Numbered from the stretch's first letter, positions 1 through 7,719 are shown. The stretch is 14,178 nucleotides of DNA from CAZPAH01 sp964584495 (GCA_964584495.1 CAZPAH010000078.1:1-14178), one strand, 5' to 3'. The notes: generated by a model from the letters alone, not told the origin. Numbers and translations are program-made.

Positions 1-2
1 CG

Positions 3-1049
3 ATCGCGCGGCGCTACCAGCAGAATCCCGAGGAATTCGCGGACGCCTTCGCCCGTGCGTGGTTCAAGCTGACGCACCGCGACATGGGTCCCCGCTCGCG
101 CTACTTGGGCCCCGAGGTTCCGGCCGAGGAACTGATCTGGCAGGATCCGGTGCCCCCGGTCGATCATGAGCTGATCGACGCGCAGGATATCGCGGACCTC
201 AAGGGCAAGCTCCTTGGCTCGGGCCTGTCCGTCTCCCAGCTGGTCTCGACCGCCTGGGCGTCGGCATCAACCTTCCGCGGCTCCGACATGCGCGGCGGCG
301 CCAACGGGGCTCGCATTCGCCTTGAGCCGCAGAAGGACTGGGAGGTCAACCAGCCCAAGCAACTCGCGACCGTGCTGAAGACCATTGCAGGAATACAAAA
401 GAAGTTCAACGACGCGCAGACCGGCGCAAAAAAGGTTTCGCTCGCCGATTTGATCGTTCTGGGCGGATGCGCCGGTGTCGAGCGAGCAGCTAAGAATGCC
501 GGTTACGACGTGACGGTTCCCTTCACGCCGGGACGCACCGATGCGTCGCAGGAGCAGACGGACGTGAAGTCGTTCTCCGTGCTCGAACCTGTCGCAGACG
601 GATTCCGTAATTACCTGAAAGCGAGATACTCAGTATCGGCCGAGCACCTGCTGGTCGATCGTGCGCAGCTGCTCACGCTGACAGCTCCCGAGATGACTGT
701 TCTCATAGGCGGCATGCGGGTCTTGAATGCAAACTTCGGGCAGTCGCAGCACGGCGTGTTCACCAAGCGGCCGGAAAAGCTCACCAATGACTTTTTCGTG
801 AACCTGCTCGATATGAACACGACGTGGAAGCCGACCTCTGAGGACAAAGACGTATTCGAGGGGCGCGATCGCGCAACGGGCGAGCTCAAGTGGACCGGCA
901 CCCGTGTCGACCTCATCTTCGGCTCGAACTCACAGCTCCGGGCCCTGGCGGAGGTCTATGGTAGCGAGGATTCCCATGAGAAGTTCGTGCAGGACTTTGT
1001 TGCGGTGTGGAACAAGGTGATGAGCCTCGATCGCTTCGATCTCGCTTGA
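3..1049 (+). CDS. katG: Catalase-peroxidase KatG, C-terminal half (5' end outside the window)
   Basis: The reading frame is open from the window edge (first full codon at base 3) to TGA at 1047-1049 and gives 348 residues, about the last 47% of a typical 740-residue KatG. KatG is a bifunctional haem enzyme that breaks down hydrogen peroxide and peroxidises organic donors. Recognisable family blocks are HRDMGP and RYLGPEVP, then SQLVSTAWASASTFRGSD, KRGGANG-like MRGGANGARIRL, PFTPGRTDASQEQTD, LTAPEMTVLIGG, LTNDFFVNLLDM, WTGTRVDLIFGSNS and KFVQDFVAVWNKVM. The Arg of RYLGP (fragment residue 33) corresponds to the mobile Arg that governs catalase activity in M. tuberculosis KatG (Arg418). The catalytic N-terminal half, with the distal Arg-Trp-His, the Met-Tyr-Trp adduct and the proximal His, lies outside the window. 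The 3' end looks intact and ends in the usual MSLDRFD-like tail. The internal ATG at 84 is not a real start, because homology continues upstream of it. Confidence 0.97.
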   Translation: MARRYQQNPEEFADAFARAWFKLTHRDMGPRSRYLGPEVPAEELIWQDPVPPVDHELIDAQDIADLKGKLLGSGLSVSQLVSTAWASASTFRGSDMRGGANGARIRLEPQKDWEVNQPKQLATVLKTIAGIQKKFNDAQTGAKKVSLADLIVLGGCAGVERAAKNAGYDVTVPFTPGRTDASQEQTDVKSFSVLEPVADGFRNYLKARYSVSAEHLLVDRAQLLTLTAPEMTVLIGGMRVLNANFGQSQHGVFTKRPEKLTNDFFVNLLDMNTTWKPTSEDKDVFEGRDRATGELKWTGTRVDLIFGSNSQLRALAEVYGSEDSHEKFVQDFVAVWNKVMSLDRFDLA

Positions 1050-1103
1050 TTGAAGCGTCACGACAAAGAAAATATCGGCCGTATCCCAATGGGATGACTC
1101 TAT

Positions 1104-1400
1104 TCAGCGCAGCAGCACCAGCTTGCTCGTTCGAGCGAAGCCTCCCGCCTCGAACCTGTAAAAATAGACACCGCTCGCGGAGACCGCCAAGTAATATTCG
1201 TTCGGGGAAGGAACATCGAGCTGTCCGCGGGCATTCGATCCCCAACCCACTACCGAACCGTCGGACTTCATACCCAGGCTGTGATACTGGCCGCCGGCGA
1301 CTGCTATGAAGCCGGCGTTAGGCGAGGGAACGTCGCACTGGCCTTCGCCGTTGGCCCCCCAAGCTACGATCGTCGAATCCGCTTCCCTGCTCCTTTCAAA
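1104..1400 (-). pseudogene. Remnant of an RCC1-repeat secreted protein fused to a truncated sorting-type C-terminus
   Basis: The minus-strand frame ending at TGA 1104-1106 encodes about 98 recognisable residues. Two short RCC1-type repeats with a 39-residue period are visible: VAWGANGEGQCDVPSPNAGF, then VGWGSNARGQLDVPSPN. The second repeat runs into SGVYFYRFEAGG and ends in SKLVLLR, the last part of the C-terminal domain carried by the intact secreted proteins of this window. The rest of that domain (NPFNP, IYDVSGR, WDG) is missing. This suggests an internal deletion joined a repeat (LAVSA) to the domain end (SGVYFYR). There is no start codon or signal peptide; the frame stays open only to about 1457 and then meets TAA. 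RCC1-like repeats usually form beta-propellers. The fragment is therefore most likely the decayed 3' end of a surface or secreted propeller protein. It converges on katG with a 54-bp gap. Confidence 0.75.
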
Positions 1401-1672
1401 CGATCCCCCAAAGGGAAAGCATCGTGGGATCTGCGGAGTGGTCCTTGGTATATGTAATTATTAATTAACAAATTATACCATATATTCTCCATCCGAAGCA
1501 ATCCTATATTAGGGTGTAGAGTCGAATAACTCAGCCGATGTCCAACTAACGACCGATCTAAGAATTACCCGGGACGGTTTTCTGATAGGAGGGATAATAT
1601 TTCACGCTTTAATTTCAACCCCCATTTTTGCTAGTATTGTCGGTCTGAAACCCTACTGGCCGTGAGGAGTAA
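1401..1672. other. Intergenic stretch with an AT-rich segment
   Basis: I see no coding potential here beyond the fading 5' side of the RCC1 remnant. Bases 1448-1510 are much more AT-rich than the surroundings, with an imperfect dyad around TAATTATTAATTA. The stretch probably carries the promoter of the downstream protease gene. The best candidate is an extended -10 TGCTAGTAT at 1629-1637 with a weak TTTAAT-like -35 about 18 bases upstream (1608-1613). Confidence 0.3.
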
Positions 1673-2299
1673 ATGCACGGATTCTTCATGAATGAGACGA
1701 AGAGGATGAAGGCCTTCTTGCTCGAAGAGCGGTTGAGCGCCACCGTCTTGTCCTTTTCGACCCTGTTCCTGATCTTGAGCCGTTTTCTCCCCACCTCGCC
1801 GGAGATACTCGGCACTTTATCATACTACGTGGTCCTTCCACTGCTCGTGGTCACCCTGATCCTACGCAGGAATCCCCTTGATTTCGGCCTTGGAATCGGC
1901 CAGTGGAGGATATGGCTGCCACATGTCGCTATCGCCGGTGCCCTGGCCATCATTCTGGCTATTTCGGCGGCCGGGATCCCGGCTTTCCGGGAATTTTACG
2001 GAGGGACGAGGGGCCCGGAGGCCGGCCGGATCGTGCTTGTTATGATCGGGTTGTTAGCAGTTGAATTCATGTTCCGGGGTTTCATCCTCTTCGGATTGAA
2101 GGAGAGATTCGGCGGGGGAGCGGTTCTCGTACAGATGGTGCCTTTCGCGCTGCTCCATCTTCACAAACCGGGGCTTGAAGCCGCGGGCTGCGTCCTCTCG
2201 GGGACATATTTCGGGTACCTCGCCTGGCGCACGGGCTCGTTATGGCCCGTATACATCATCCACTGTATCGCGACCCTGTCCATTCTATTACTCACTTAG
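1673..2299 (+). CDS. CPBP (CAAX protease / bacteriocin-processing) family intramembrane protease, variant motifs
   Basis: This 208-residue, strongly hydrophobic protein has about six membrane spans. It shows the CPBP/Abi (Rce1-like) signatures in order: a motif 1 variant VEFMFRGF (E131, R135), motif 2 FALLH (F158, H162) and a C-terminal His (H197) in VYIIHCIA. Such proteins are membrane metalloproteases or protease-like proteins. Some prenyl-protein or bacteriocin-immunity functions are known, but the substrate cannot be told here. Two positions are unusual: the first Glu of the classical EExxxR is Val, and the Asn normally four residues after the last His is Thr (T201). The surrounding pattern Q-x-x-PFALLHLHKP and LAWRTGSLWP matches a common CPBP sub-clade as I remember it, so the change may be lineage-wide rather than inactivating. 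GAGGAG at 1664-1669 lies only 3 bases before the ATG at 1673. The in-frame ATG at 1688 is a possible alternative. The gene converges on the lipoprotein gene with a 51-bp gap. Confidence 0.85.
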   Translation: MHGFFMNETKRMKAFLLEERLSATVLSFSTLFLILSRFLPTSPEILGTLSYYVVLPLLVVTLILRRNPLDFGLGIGQWRIWLPHVAIAGALAIILAISAAGIPAFREFYGGTRGPEAGRIVLVMIGLLAVEFMFRGFILFGLKERFGGGAVLVQMVPFALLHLHKPGLEAAGCVLSGTYFGYLAWRTGSLWPVYIIHCIATLSILLLT

Positions 2300-2350
2300 A
2301 GGTCGGGGCTCATCCCCTCGAGACGGCCGTCCCTTCCATCAGGGTTCACG

Positions 2351-3745
2351 TCACGGGCACTCTTCGTCCAGGCCTGAACCCCATATGATGGTGCCCGAAC
2401 CGGTGAGTACGATGTCGGTATCGCAGATCGGGGGCGTATGCGGCCAGGTGTTTCCGATCGCATTAAGGACGGCTGTTCCCATGTGGTAGATCGACTCGAC
2501 GGTGACCCCGCTGAAATCGTTTTCTCCGGGATCGCCGGCGGTTCCAATATCCGGCGAAAGACCGTTGTCGATACGTATCCCGCGCGAGCAGATGAACGTG
2601 TTGCCGCGGATCGTCGGATTCGCATCTGAAAATTGGCAACGGATCGCGCCGTAGGTTGCATATCCCCCCGGTTTGTTAAAGATATTGTTTGCGATGAATG
2701 GTTCTCCTCTCTGCACCTGTATACCGATCATGCCGCTGCCCGCGAACGTGTTCCCGCGGATAATCATGTTGTTAGAGAGGCCTGCCACGTCGACCGGTAT
2801 GGCCGGGGTCTGAAAATCGTTTGCCTCGATGATCATTCCGCCCGTGCAGTTGAAGTGGTATACGCCGTAGGAGGATGTCTGGAAATCATTGCGCATGATC
2901 ACCGTGGCGCCCGTGCCCATGGCCCGGGCCCCGCCGTACAAATTCGAGGCGAAGGAGTTGTCTTCTATTGTCATGGTGACATCGGCCAGGTAGATGCCGT
3001 AAGTCCCTGTACCGTATGGGGCGCCGATTTCCAGCCCGGCCACCATGGCCTGGTCGGCGCCCACGATCGTTGCGAGATAGTCATCACCCGGCTCCGCGCT
3101 CGCGTCGCCGGCGCCGTAGATCGTCGTCGTGACGGTTCCAAGCCCCTTGTTCGATATATCGCCAATGAGCATCTGCCCCTGCTTGGGCCTTATGGGGAAT
3201 GTCTCTCCCAGAGCGGCATTATATGTCCCCGGAAGAACGCTTATTATATTATCCGTTCCAGCGATCGAGACCGCGTGCGTGATCGTCTTGAACGGCTCTT
3301 CGCTCGTTCCCGGGTTTGTGTCCAGCCCCGATGCGGCATCGACATAATAATGAGCGGCGCCGATACCGGTGCACTGGACCGCGCCGCAGAGCACAGAGCC
3401 CGTTTCCACTTCGCATGCCTTGATTCCGAGAGATGTCGGCGTGAATCGAACGGTGAATGTATCGGACACACCGGCGCCCAGGCTGTAGGAATCGTCGCCG
3501 ATGATTTCATATTCGTCGGATGTTTCCGAGACGGTTCCGGACAAGGTCCCCCCGCCGGTATTCTCGATAATGAAGGTCAGATCGGACGTGCCGCCGAGAG
3601 TGACGCTGCCGAACTCGAGCAGTGTCGTCGAAAGCCCGCAGGCCGCTTCTTGTTTCTCCGAGGGTCCCGTGCCGTCGTCACTGCAACTCGACAACGCGAC
3701 GATCGCTATTATAACCGCGCCGATCAGCCTCCCACCTTTAAACAT
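2351..3745 (-). CDS. Lipoprotein with ASH/HYDIN-like domain and right-handed parallel beta-helix (DUF1565-like)
   Basis: The protein has 464 residues. I chose the ATG at 3743-3745 because a strong AAGGAGG (3752-3758) sits 6 bases upstream and the N-terminus is then a clean lipoprotein signal: MFKGGRL, a hydrophobic core, and the lipobox LSSC with Cys21. The frame runs 35 codons further upstream, but that would bury the signal. Residues 35-130 resemble an ASH/choice-of-anchor Ig-like fold (LEFGSVTLGGTSDLTFIIEN, then FTVRFTPTSLG). Residues 133-160 are the DUF1565 opening YYVDAASGLDTNPGTSEEPF. Residues 165-435 contain repeated turns of the kind NNMIIRGNTFAGSG and NPTIRGNTFICSRGI, typical of a right-handed beta-helix as in NosD or pectate-lyase-like proteins. 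No catalytic residues can be assigned. It is probably anchored in the outer membrane or periplasm and may bind polysaccharide. Unlike its neighbours it lacks the C-terminal sorting-type domain, which fits lipid anchoring instead. Confidence 0.9.
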   Translation of the reverse strand: MFKGGRLIGAVIIAIVALSSCSDDGTGPSEKQEAACGLSTTLLEFGSVTLGGTSDLTFIIENTGGGTLSGTVSETSDEYEIIGDDSYSLGAGVSDTFTVRFTPTSLGIKACEVETGSVLCGAVQCTGIGAAHYYVDAASGLDTNPGTSEEPFKTITHAVSIAGTDNIISVLPGTYNAALGETFPIRPKQGQMLIGDISNKGLGTVTTTIYGAGDASAEPGDDYLATIVGADQAMVAGLEIGAPYGTGTYGIYLADVTMTIEDNSFASNLYGGARAMGTGATVIMRNDFQTSSYGVYHFNCTGGMIIEANDFQTPAIPVDVAGLSNNMIIRGNTFAGSGMIGIQVQRGEPFIANNIFNKPGGYATYGAIRCQFSDANPTIRGNTFICSRGIRIDNGLSPDIGTAGDPGENDFSGVTVESIYHMGTAVLNAIGNTWPHTPPICDTDIVLTGSGTIIWGSGLDEECP

Positions 3746-3840
3746 GACTTTCCTCCTTCGGTACCTGCCGGGTGTATGCTCGAATACAAAAAACCGGTTG
3801 TCAGAAAATCCGCCTCCATCTGTCTGAAGTTGATTGCAGT

Positions 3841-3869
3841 AGACTATCATGCATCTCGCTAATTGTCAA
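3841..3869 (-). promoter_or_regulatory. Putative sigma70-type promoter of the beta-helix lipoprotein gene
   Basis: On the minus strand a perfect TTGACA (3864-3869) is followed by a 17-base spacer ending in TGA and then TAGTCT (3841-3846), so an extended -10 TGn is present. The predicted start of transcription is near 3834, giving a leader of about 90 bases before the ATG at 3745. The -10 itself is a weak match (3 of 6). The other features are good. Confidence 0.5.
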
Positions 3870-4001
3870 GGCGTTGCCCATCCTTTACATGAGAGGGCTG
3901 TTCCTCGCCTATCATGCTGGACAGCCGTATTATATTTCTTCACGCTTCTTGTAAGGTATTTATCCGCAATGATTCTACTGGCACGATGTTCTGTTGCCGG
4001 T

Positions 4002-4007
4002 TATAAT
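4002..4007 (+). promoter_or_regulatory. Putative -10 element (TATAAT) for the 1003-residue secreted protein gene
   Basis: A consensus TATAAT lies 78 bases before the ATG at 4085 in the 339-bp divergent intergenic region 3746-4084. No good -35 is visible: the hexamer at 17-base spacing is TGGCAC. The rest of that intergenic region holds the divergent lipoprotein promoter and a GC-rich hairpin. I see no small gene in it. Confidence 0.35.
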
Positions 4008-4019
4008 TTAGATACCGAG

Positions 4020-4047
4020 GGGTCGGGCCGGCGGTCCCCGCCGACCC
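4020..4047 (+). other. GC-rich stem-loop in the 5' leader of the secreted multidomain protein gene
   Basis: GGGTC (4020-4024) pairs with GACCC (4043-4047), and GGCGG (4030-4034) pairs with CCGCC (4038-4042) around a 3-base loop, with a 5-base bulge on the left arm. It lies between the putative TATAAT and the ribosome binding site AGGAGG (4071-4076). It could act as a leader structure. No T-run follows, so it is not a standard terminator. Confidence 0.4.
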
Positions 4048-4084
4048 GGAAGGAGAGATTCCGCTATAGCAGGAGGGGAATACC

Positions 4085-7000
4085 ATGCGTATGGTCACGG
4101 CTGCCGTTATGCTGACCGTGTTACTGTCTGGTGCGGCGTTTGCGCAGGCACCGGTCATCGTCGATCACGAGATCACCGGTCTTAGAAGAATCGATTTCGT
4201 ATTCTCCGTGCCGATGAACCACCATTCGGTCGAATATACCGGTAACTCGGCGATATATCCGGCAGGTTTTCCCGGCCAGGCGATAGAGCCGTGGGCGATC
4301 TTTCTCGATGATGACGGTGTGACGATGAAGGTGCTCCTGAACGACGCGATGGTCGCCGGCGGGTCGTACACGCTGGCCCTTGACGGAGTCATGTCATTGG
4401 ATGAGGTGCCGCCGGAGGAAGGATATGAATACGTATTTACCGCGACAGATCTCGTTGCCCCCGGCCTTCACTCTGTCGCCTTCCTCGAGCCTGATGCGAT
4501 CGACCTCGTCTTCACCGAGGACATAATCGAAGCAGAGGGGGAGAACCCGGCGAACTACGTGCTGTACGAGGCGGCCGCCGCGTCGAACGTCATCGGATTC
4601 GCCGAGGTAAGGATGCGGGGAGTCCGTGACCGCGTCTTCCTGCGTTTAGAGTCCGCCCTGTCGGAGGGCACGCAGTACACGATAGAGGCGGCCGGGCTGC
4701 ATGATCCCTCCGGCAATCAGCTCCCCGCCGGCAGCTCCCTGACCTTTACCTACAGTGGGAGTAACGATCGGGCTCTCGCCGGGCTCTATATCGATGATCT
4801 TCGCCGTAACACCGCTATAGACGGCCTCGGCTTCTATTCGGTCGACATGTACATCTGGGTGCGTCCCACTCCAATAGGCTTCGTGACCGTATTGTTCTCG
4901 ATCGATTATCCCTCTAACATCATCCCCCAGGATCTCGAGTTACCGCCTTCTATGTACGTGCTCGACGGCGATGTCTTCAACGGAATAGCCATCTCCTCGC
5001 CCGGCTGCATGAACGGCTGGACCATGATCGGCAAGCAGCGGCTGACCGTAACGGATCATGACCCTTCGATGGTATCTTTATTTTCGTTTCCGTCTACACA
5101 TGCCAATGCTGCCAGCCCCTACGTGCTGTTGTGCAGTGAATGGTTTCCGTACAGTTCCATGCGGATCAGCTCGAATATCGAGATAAACGCCGCCGACGCA
5201 AGGCCGGTCCCGGTCGACGCCTCGTTCTCCGGTTACACGGTGATCGACATCCTGTTCAATCTGCCGATGGACGGGACGACCGCCGGGGCGGTGTCGAGCT
5301 ACGAGGTCTTCGAGACCGCCTCCCCGGGGAACACGGTTGCGCTCTCGTCCGCCGAGCTCCAGCCCGACAAGCGGACCGTGCGGCTCCTCTCTTCAAGCGA
5401 TCTGACGCAGGGGATCGATTACACCGCCCGTATTACCGGCGTGGAGAACGCCGCCGGAACGGCGGTCTATCCTGGGAGCGAGATAGTATTCACAGCCGTT
5501 GACAATGAACCGCCACATCTACTGTCGGCCGCCATGTCCGGGGAGCGTACGGTCGATCTGCTCTTCGACGAACATGTCGGCGAGCTCTCCGCCTCTTCAA
5601 TGGCATATTACGAGATAGCCGAATCGGCCCAGCCGTCGAGCAGACTGTCGCTCTATTCGGCTGAGCTGCTCGGTGACGGAGTAACAGTGAGACTGATGGT
5701 GAGCGGCTCGTTCGTCGACGGCATGGACTACACAGTAAAAGCGATGAAAGTGGCCGATCTGAGGGGAAACAGGATGCCGGCAGTCGAGACGGTGGAGTTC
5801 ACGGCCGATGATGTCTATGCGCCCCGGATCCTCCGCGTGATCCCTCTTCCCGATAACCGCGTAAAGGTTCATTTCGACCAGGAGGTAGACCAGGCCACCT
5901 CGGAATATCCCGGCAATCTCTATTTTAAATACCCGGCCGTCGACATCACTTCGGTGACATGTGAAGGAAGCACCGTCCTTATCCAGGTGTCCAGCCTCAA
6001 TGTAGGATCGGTTTACCATATTTATGCAATAAACATAGAAGATACGAAGGGCAACGCGATACCCGAGGCGATATCGTCGTATTTATACTATACGCCGCAG
6101 GTCCCCGCGCCTCAGATAGGCCTGTGGTCCGATCTCAACAGGAGCGAGAATTTCGTGCAGGCCTGTCCCTTCCAGCTATTCGAGTTCTATGTATGGTGTA
6201 AGCCCGGTCCGGACGGGACACAGGGTATCGAGTACGCCATTGCCGAACGGTCGCTCTTCGAGTTCGAATACGGGATCGTCAATGTCGTAAACGATCCGGA
6301 TGTCAGCATCTCTTTCGGCGATCCCCTTTCCGGCTTAACGGTATGCATGTACCATTGTAAAACAGACTGGTTCTGGGCCTCCAAGTGCACAGCCTTCCTC
6401 ATTGAGGGGAACGGGTATCTCGAGGTCGTGCCGCATCCTGTGGCGGGCGGACCGAACGGTACCCTGTGTTCGTACCCTTATCCATTGATACAATTGGAGA
6501 TAACCAATATGCTCTCGTTCGAGACGGTCGTCGGTACGTTTCTGCACGGTTCCTCTGCAGAGTTCACCGGAGAGGGTATCGCAGTCAGGTGGACGCTGTC
6601 CGAGGTCGACGAAGGAGTCGAATTCACTGTCCTGAGAAGGGCCGAGGGCAGCGATTTCCGTATCGCCCCCTCTCAGGAGATCTCACGTGACGGGTTCGAG
6701 TTCGAGTATCTCGACACTGAGATCGAGCGGGGTGTCTCGTACGCCTACCGCATCGAGTATGTCGATGGGGAAGTGACACGCACCCTCTTCGAAACAGACT
6801 TGATCGAGACCCCGGCGCTGCCTCTTGTCCTCGATCAGAACCGGCCCAATCCGTTCAATCCGTCGACCGAGATCCGGTTCTCGTTGCCGACCCGATGCGC
6901 GGTTCGCCTCGATGTCTTCGACTCTGCCGGCAGGTTGATCAGGGTCCTGCATGACGGTATCCTGGGAGCGGGCGGGCACTCGATCGAATGGGACGGCACG

Positions 7001-7096
7001 AACAACCTGGGCAGGGCGGTCGGGTCGGGGGTGTACTTCTACCGCCTCGACGCGGGCAAGGAGACGATCTCGAAGAAGATGGTGTTGCTGAGATAA
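4085..7096 (+). CDS. Large secreted multidomain protein: five SbsA-like Ig domains, two unnamed Cys-containing domains, FN3-like domain, sorting-type C-terminus
   Basis: The protein has 1003 residues. AGGAGG (4071-4076) lies 8 bases before the ATG. A signal peptide with a cleavage site after AFA (residue 20) is clear. Residues 22-121, 124-224, 370-472, 475-574 and 578-670 are about 100-residue modules with the Big_5/SbsA Ig-like pattern: I-D-L-x-F-x-x-x-M or E near the start, Y-x-x-x-E, G-x-x-Y-T-x-x-x-x-G-V/L-x-D, then G-N-x-x-P before a final F-T-A. Two further, mutually similar domains (231-368 and 678-815) start with GLYIDDLR and GLWSDLNR and contain YIWVRP/YVWCKP and several cysteines. 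Residues 822-910 look like a fibronectin-III-type domain. Residues 917-1003 form the C-terminal domain with QNRPNPFNPSTEIRF, DSAGR, EWDG, SGVYFYRLDAG and KKMVLLR. That domain resembles FlgD-Ig/T9SS type A sorting domains. Secretion to the cell surface is inferred. A binding or scaffold role is more likely than catalysis, but no function can be assigned. Confidence 0.93.
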   Translation: MRMVTAAVMLTVLLSGAAFAQAPVIVDHEITGLRRIDFVFSVPMNHHSVEYTGNSAIYPAGFPGQAIEPWAIFLDDDGVTMKVLLNDAMVAGGSYTLALDGVMSLDEVPPEEGYEYVFTATDLVAPGLHSVAFLEPDAIDLVFTEDIIEAEGENPANYVLYEAAAASNVIGFAEVRMRGVRDRVFLRLESALSEGTQYTIEAAGLHDPSGNQLPAGSSLTFTYSGSNDRALAGLYIDDLRRNTAIDGLGFYSVDMYIWVRPTPIGFVTVLFSIDYPSNIIPQDLELPPSMYVLDGDVFNGIAISSPGCMNGWTMIGKQRLTVTDHDPSMVSLFSFPSTHANAASPYVLLCSEWFPYSSMRISSNIEINAADARPVPVDASFSGYTVIDILFNLPMDGTTAGAVSSYEVFETASPGNTVALSSAELQPDKRTVRLLSSSDLTQGIDYTARITGVENAAGTAVYPGSEIVFTAVDNEPPHLLSAAMSGERTVDLLFDEHVGELSASSMAYYEIAESAQPSSRLSLYSAELLGDGVTVRLMVSGSFVDGMDYTVKAMKVADLRGNRMPAVETVEFTADDVYAPRILRVIPLPDNRVKVHFDQEVDQATSEYPGNLYFKYPAVDITSVTCEGSTVLIQVSSLNVGSVYHIYAINIEDTKGNAIPEAISSYLYYTPQVPAPQIGLWSDLNRSENFVQACPFQLFEFYVWCKPGPDGTQGIEYAIAERSLFEFEYGIVNVVNDPDVSISFGDPLSGLTVCMYHCKTDWFWASKCTAFLIEGNGYLEVVPHPVAGGPNGTLCSYPYPLIQLEITNMLSFETVVGTFLHGSSAEFTGEGIAVRWTLSEVDEGVEFTVLRRAEGSDFRIAPSQEISRDGFEFEYLDTEIERGVSYAYRIEYVDGEVTRTLFETDLIETPALPLVLDQNRPNPFNPSTEIRFSLPTRCAVRLDVFDSAGRLIRVLHDGILGAGGHSIEWDGTNNLGRAVGSGVYFYRLDAGKETISKKMVLLR

Positions 7097-7099
7097 TCG

Positions 7100-7125
7100 C
7101 GTGCCCGCGCTATCGCGAGGGCACG
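7100..7125. repeat. Stem-loop just downstream of the secreted multidomain protein gene
   Basis: CGTGCCC (7100-7106) is perfectly complementary to GGGCACG (7119-7125), with a further GCG/CGC pairing inside. It begins 4 bases after the stop codon. No T-run follows, so it may be an RNA-end-stabilising or factor-dependent termination structure. Its right arm overlaps a 20-bp sequence repeated at 11030-11049. Confidence 0.5.
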
Positions 7126-7133
7126 ACAGGCTT
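7114..7133 (+). repeat. 20-bp dispersed repeat, copy 1
   Basis: CGCGAGGGCACGACAGGCTT matches the copy at 11030-11049 at 18 of 20 positions. Both copies lie 15-18 bases after a stop codon on the plus strand, and both are followed within 10-14 bases by a long perfect inverted repeat. Confidence 0.5.
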
Positions 7134-7143
7134 CGAACGGCAA

Positions 7144-7178
7144 GCGACCCCTGAAACGCAAACTCGCCCAGGGGTCGC
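7144..7178. terminator. Long inverted repeat between convergent genes, possible bidirectional terminator
   Basis: GCGACCCCTG (7144-7153) and CAGGGGTCGC (7169-7178) are a perfect 10-bp inverted repeat with a 15-base loop. They lie between the end of the 1003-residue protein gene (7096) and the end of the HU gene (7212). There is no T-run on either strand, so intrinsic termination is uncertain. Confidence 0.45.
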
Positions 7179-7211
7179 CTGCTACCGATAACTATCCTTC
7201 CGCAGCCGGAC

Positions 7212-7556
7212 TTAGAGCATGTCCTTGATGGCCTTCAGCGGGCGGACGCGCACCGAGCGCGAAGCAGGCCGCGGCTTCTGCTTGACCATCTCGCCTGTGA
7301 AGGGGTTGCGGACGAGCTTGCCGCCCGCCACCGCCGGCTTCTTCACGAGTGTGAGCTTCATCAGGCCCAAGTTGTTGAAGGTTCCGTGCTTCTTGACCGA
7401 TTTGACCATGACGGAGGTCAGCGCATCACAGACTGCGACGACCTGTTTCTGGGGAAGACCGGTCTTCGCAGCGATTTCGCGATAGACCTCGCTCCTTGTC
7501 GGCGGCTTGTTTCCTGCAGGTTTCGCGGAAGCCACGCGTGTTTTCTTCTTTGCCAT
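7212..7556 (-). CDS. HU/IHF-family DNA-binding protein, Planctomycetes-type
   Basis: The protein has 114 residues and is very basic. HU dimers bend and compact DNA. Residues 1-20 form a Lys/Ala/Pro-rich extension (MAKKKTRVASAKPAGNKPP). The HU fold follows: helices SEVYREIAAKTGLPQKQVVAV, then NNLGLMKLTLVKKPA, the DNA-wrapping arm VRNPFTGEMV with the intercalating Pro of RNPFTGE, and the C-terminal RVRPLKAIKDML. GLMKL in place of the usual GFGxF, and the KPA...RNPFTGE...RVRPLKAIKDM pattern, are typical of the HU sub-clade found in Planctomycetes and related phyla rather than of E. coli HupA/B. A GGAG (minus strand, 7568-7571) lies 11 bases before the start, which is rather far. It converges on the large secreted protein gene and diverges from the C39-like gene. 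Confidence 0.93.
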   Translation of the reverse strand: MAKKKTRVASAKPAGNKPPTRSEVYREIAAKTGLPQKQVVAVCDALTSVMVKSVKKHGTFNNLGLMKLTLVKKPAVAGGKLVRNPFTGEMVKQKPRPASRSVRVRPLKAIKDML

Positions 7557-7616
7557 GACGCTTTCTTCTCCTTTTCGGACGTGGGTGAATGGTCACGACC
7601 TCGATGAACGGTTCAA

Positions 7617-7644
7617 ATGTTAGCGCAAATACCGCAGTGTGCAA
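7617..7644 (-). promoter_or_regulatory. Putative sigma70-type promoter of the HU gene
   Basis: On the minus strand TTGCAC (7639-7644) is separated by 16 bases from TAACAT (7617-7622). This would give a leader of about 55 bases before the HU start at 7556. Confidence 0.4.
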
Positions 7645-7690
7645 ACATCTTTTTCCGCTTTTTTTAATTTTGCGGCCTCCACATAGATTC

Positions 7691-7719
7691 TTGAATGAGG
7701 GTCTTGTTTGTGGTAGAAT
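7691..7719 (+). promoter_or_regulatory. Putative extended -10 promoter of the C39-like secreted protein gene
   Basis: TTGAAT (7691-7696), a 17-base spacer and TAGAAT (7714-7719), preceded by TG plus one base (7711-7713), form an extended -10. The expected transcription start is near 7726, about 120 bases before the ATG at 7846. Confidence 0.55.

Noticed and set aside
1082..1095. ATCCC-AAT-GGGAT palindrome as katG terminator
   Set aside because: A 5-bp stem without a T-run is too weak, although it lies in the right place between convergent genes.
3746..3850. 35-codon N-terminal extension of the beta-helix lipoprotein
   Set aside because: The start at 3745 has a strong AAGGAGG and gives a proper lipobox. 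The extension overlaps the likely promoter and leader.
2633..3862. 409-residue open frame on the plus strand
   Set aside because: It lies entirely opposite the lipoprotein gene, has no ribosome binding site, is rich in Arg/His/Cys with no recognisable domain, and reads like an antisense shadow of GC-rich codons.
3979..3997. TGGCACG ... TTGC resembling a sigma54 promoter
   Set aside because: The distance between GG and GC is 14 bases instead of the required 10.
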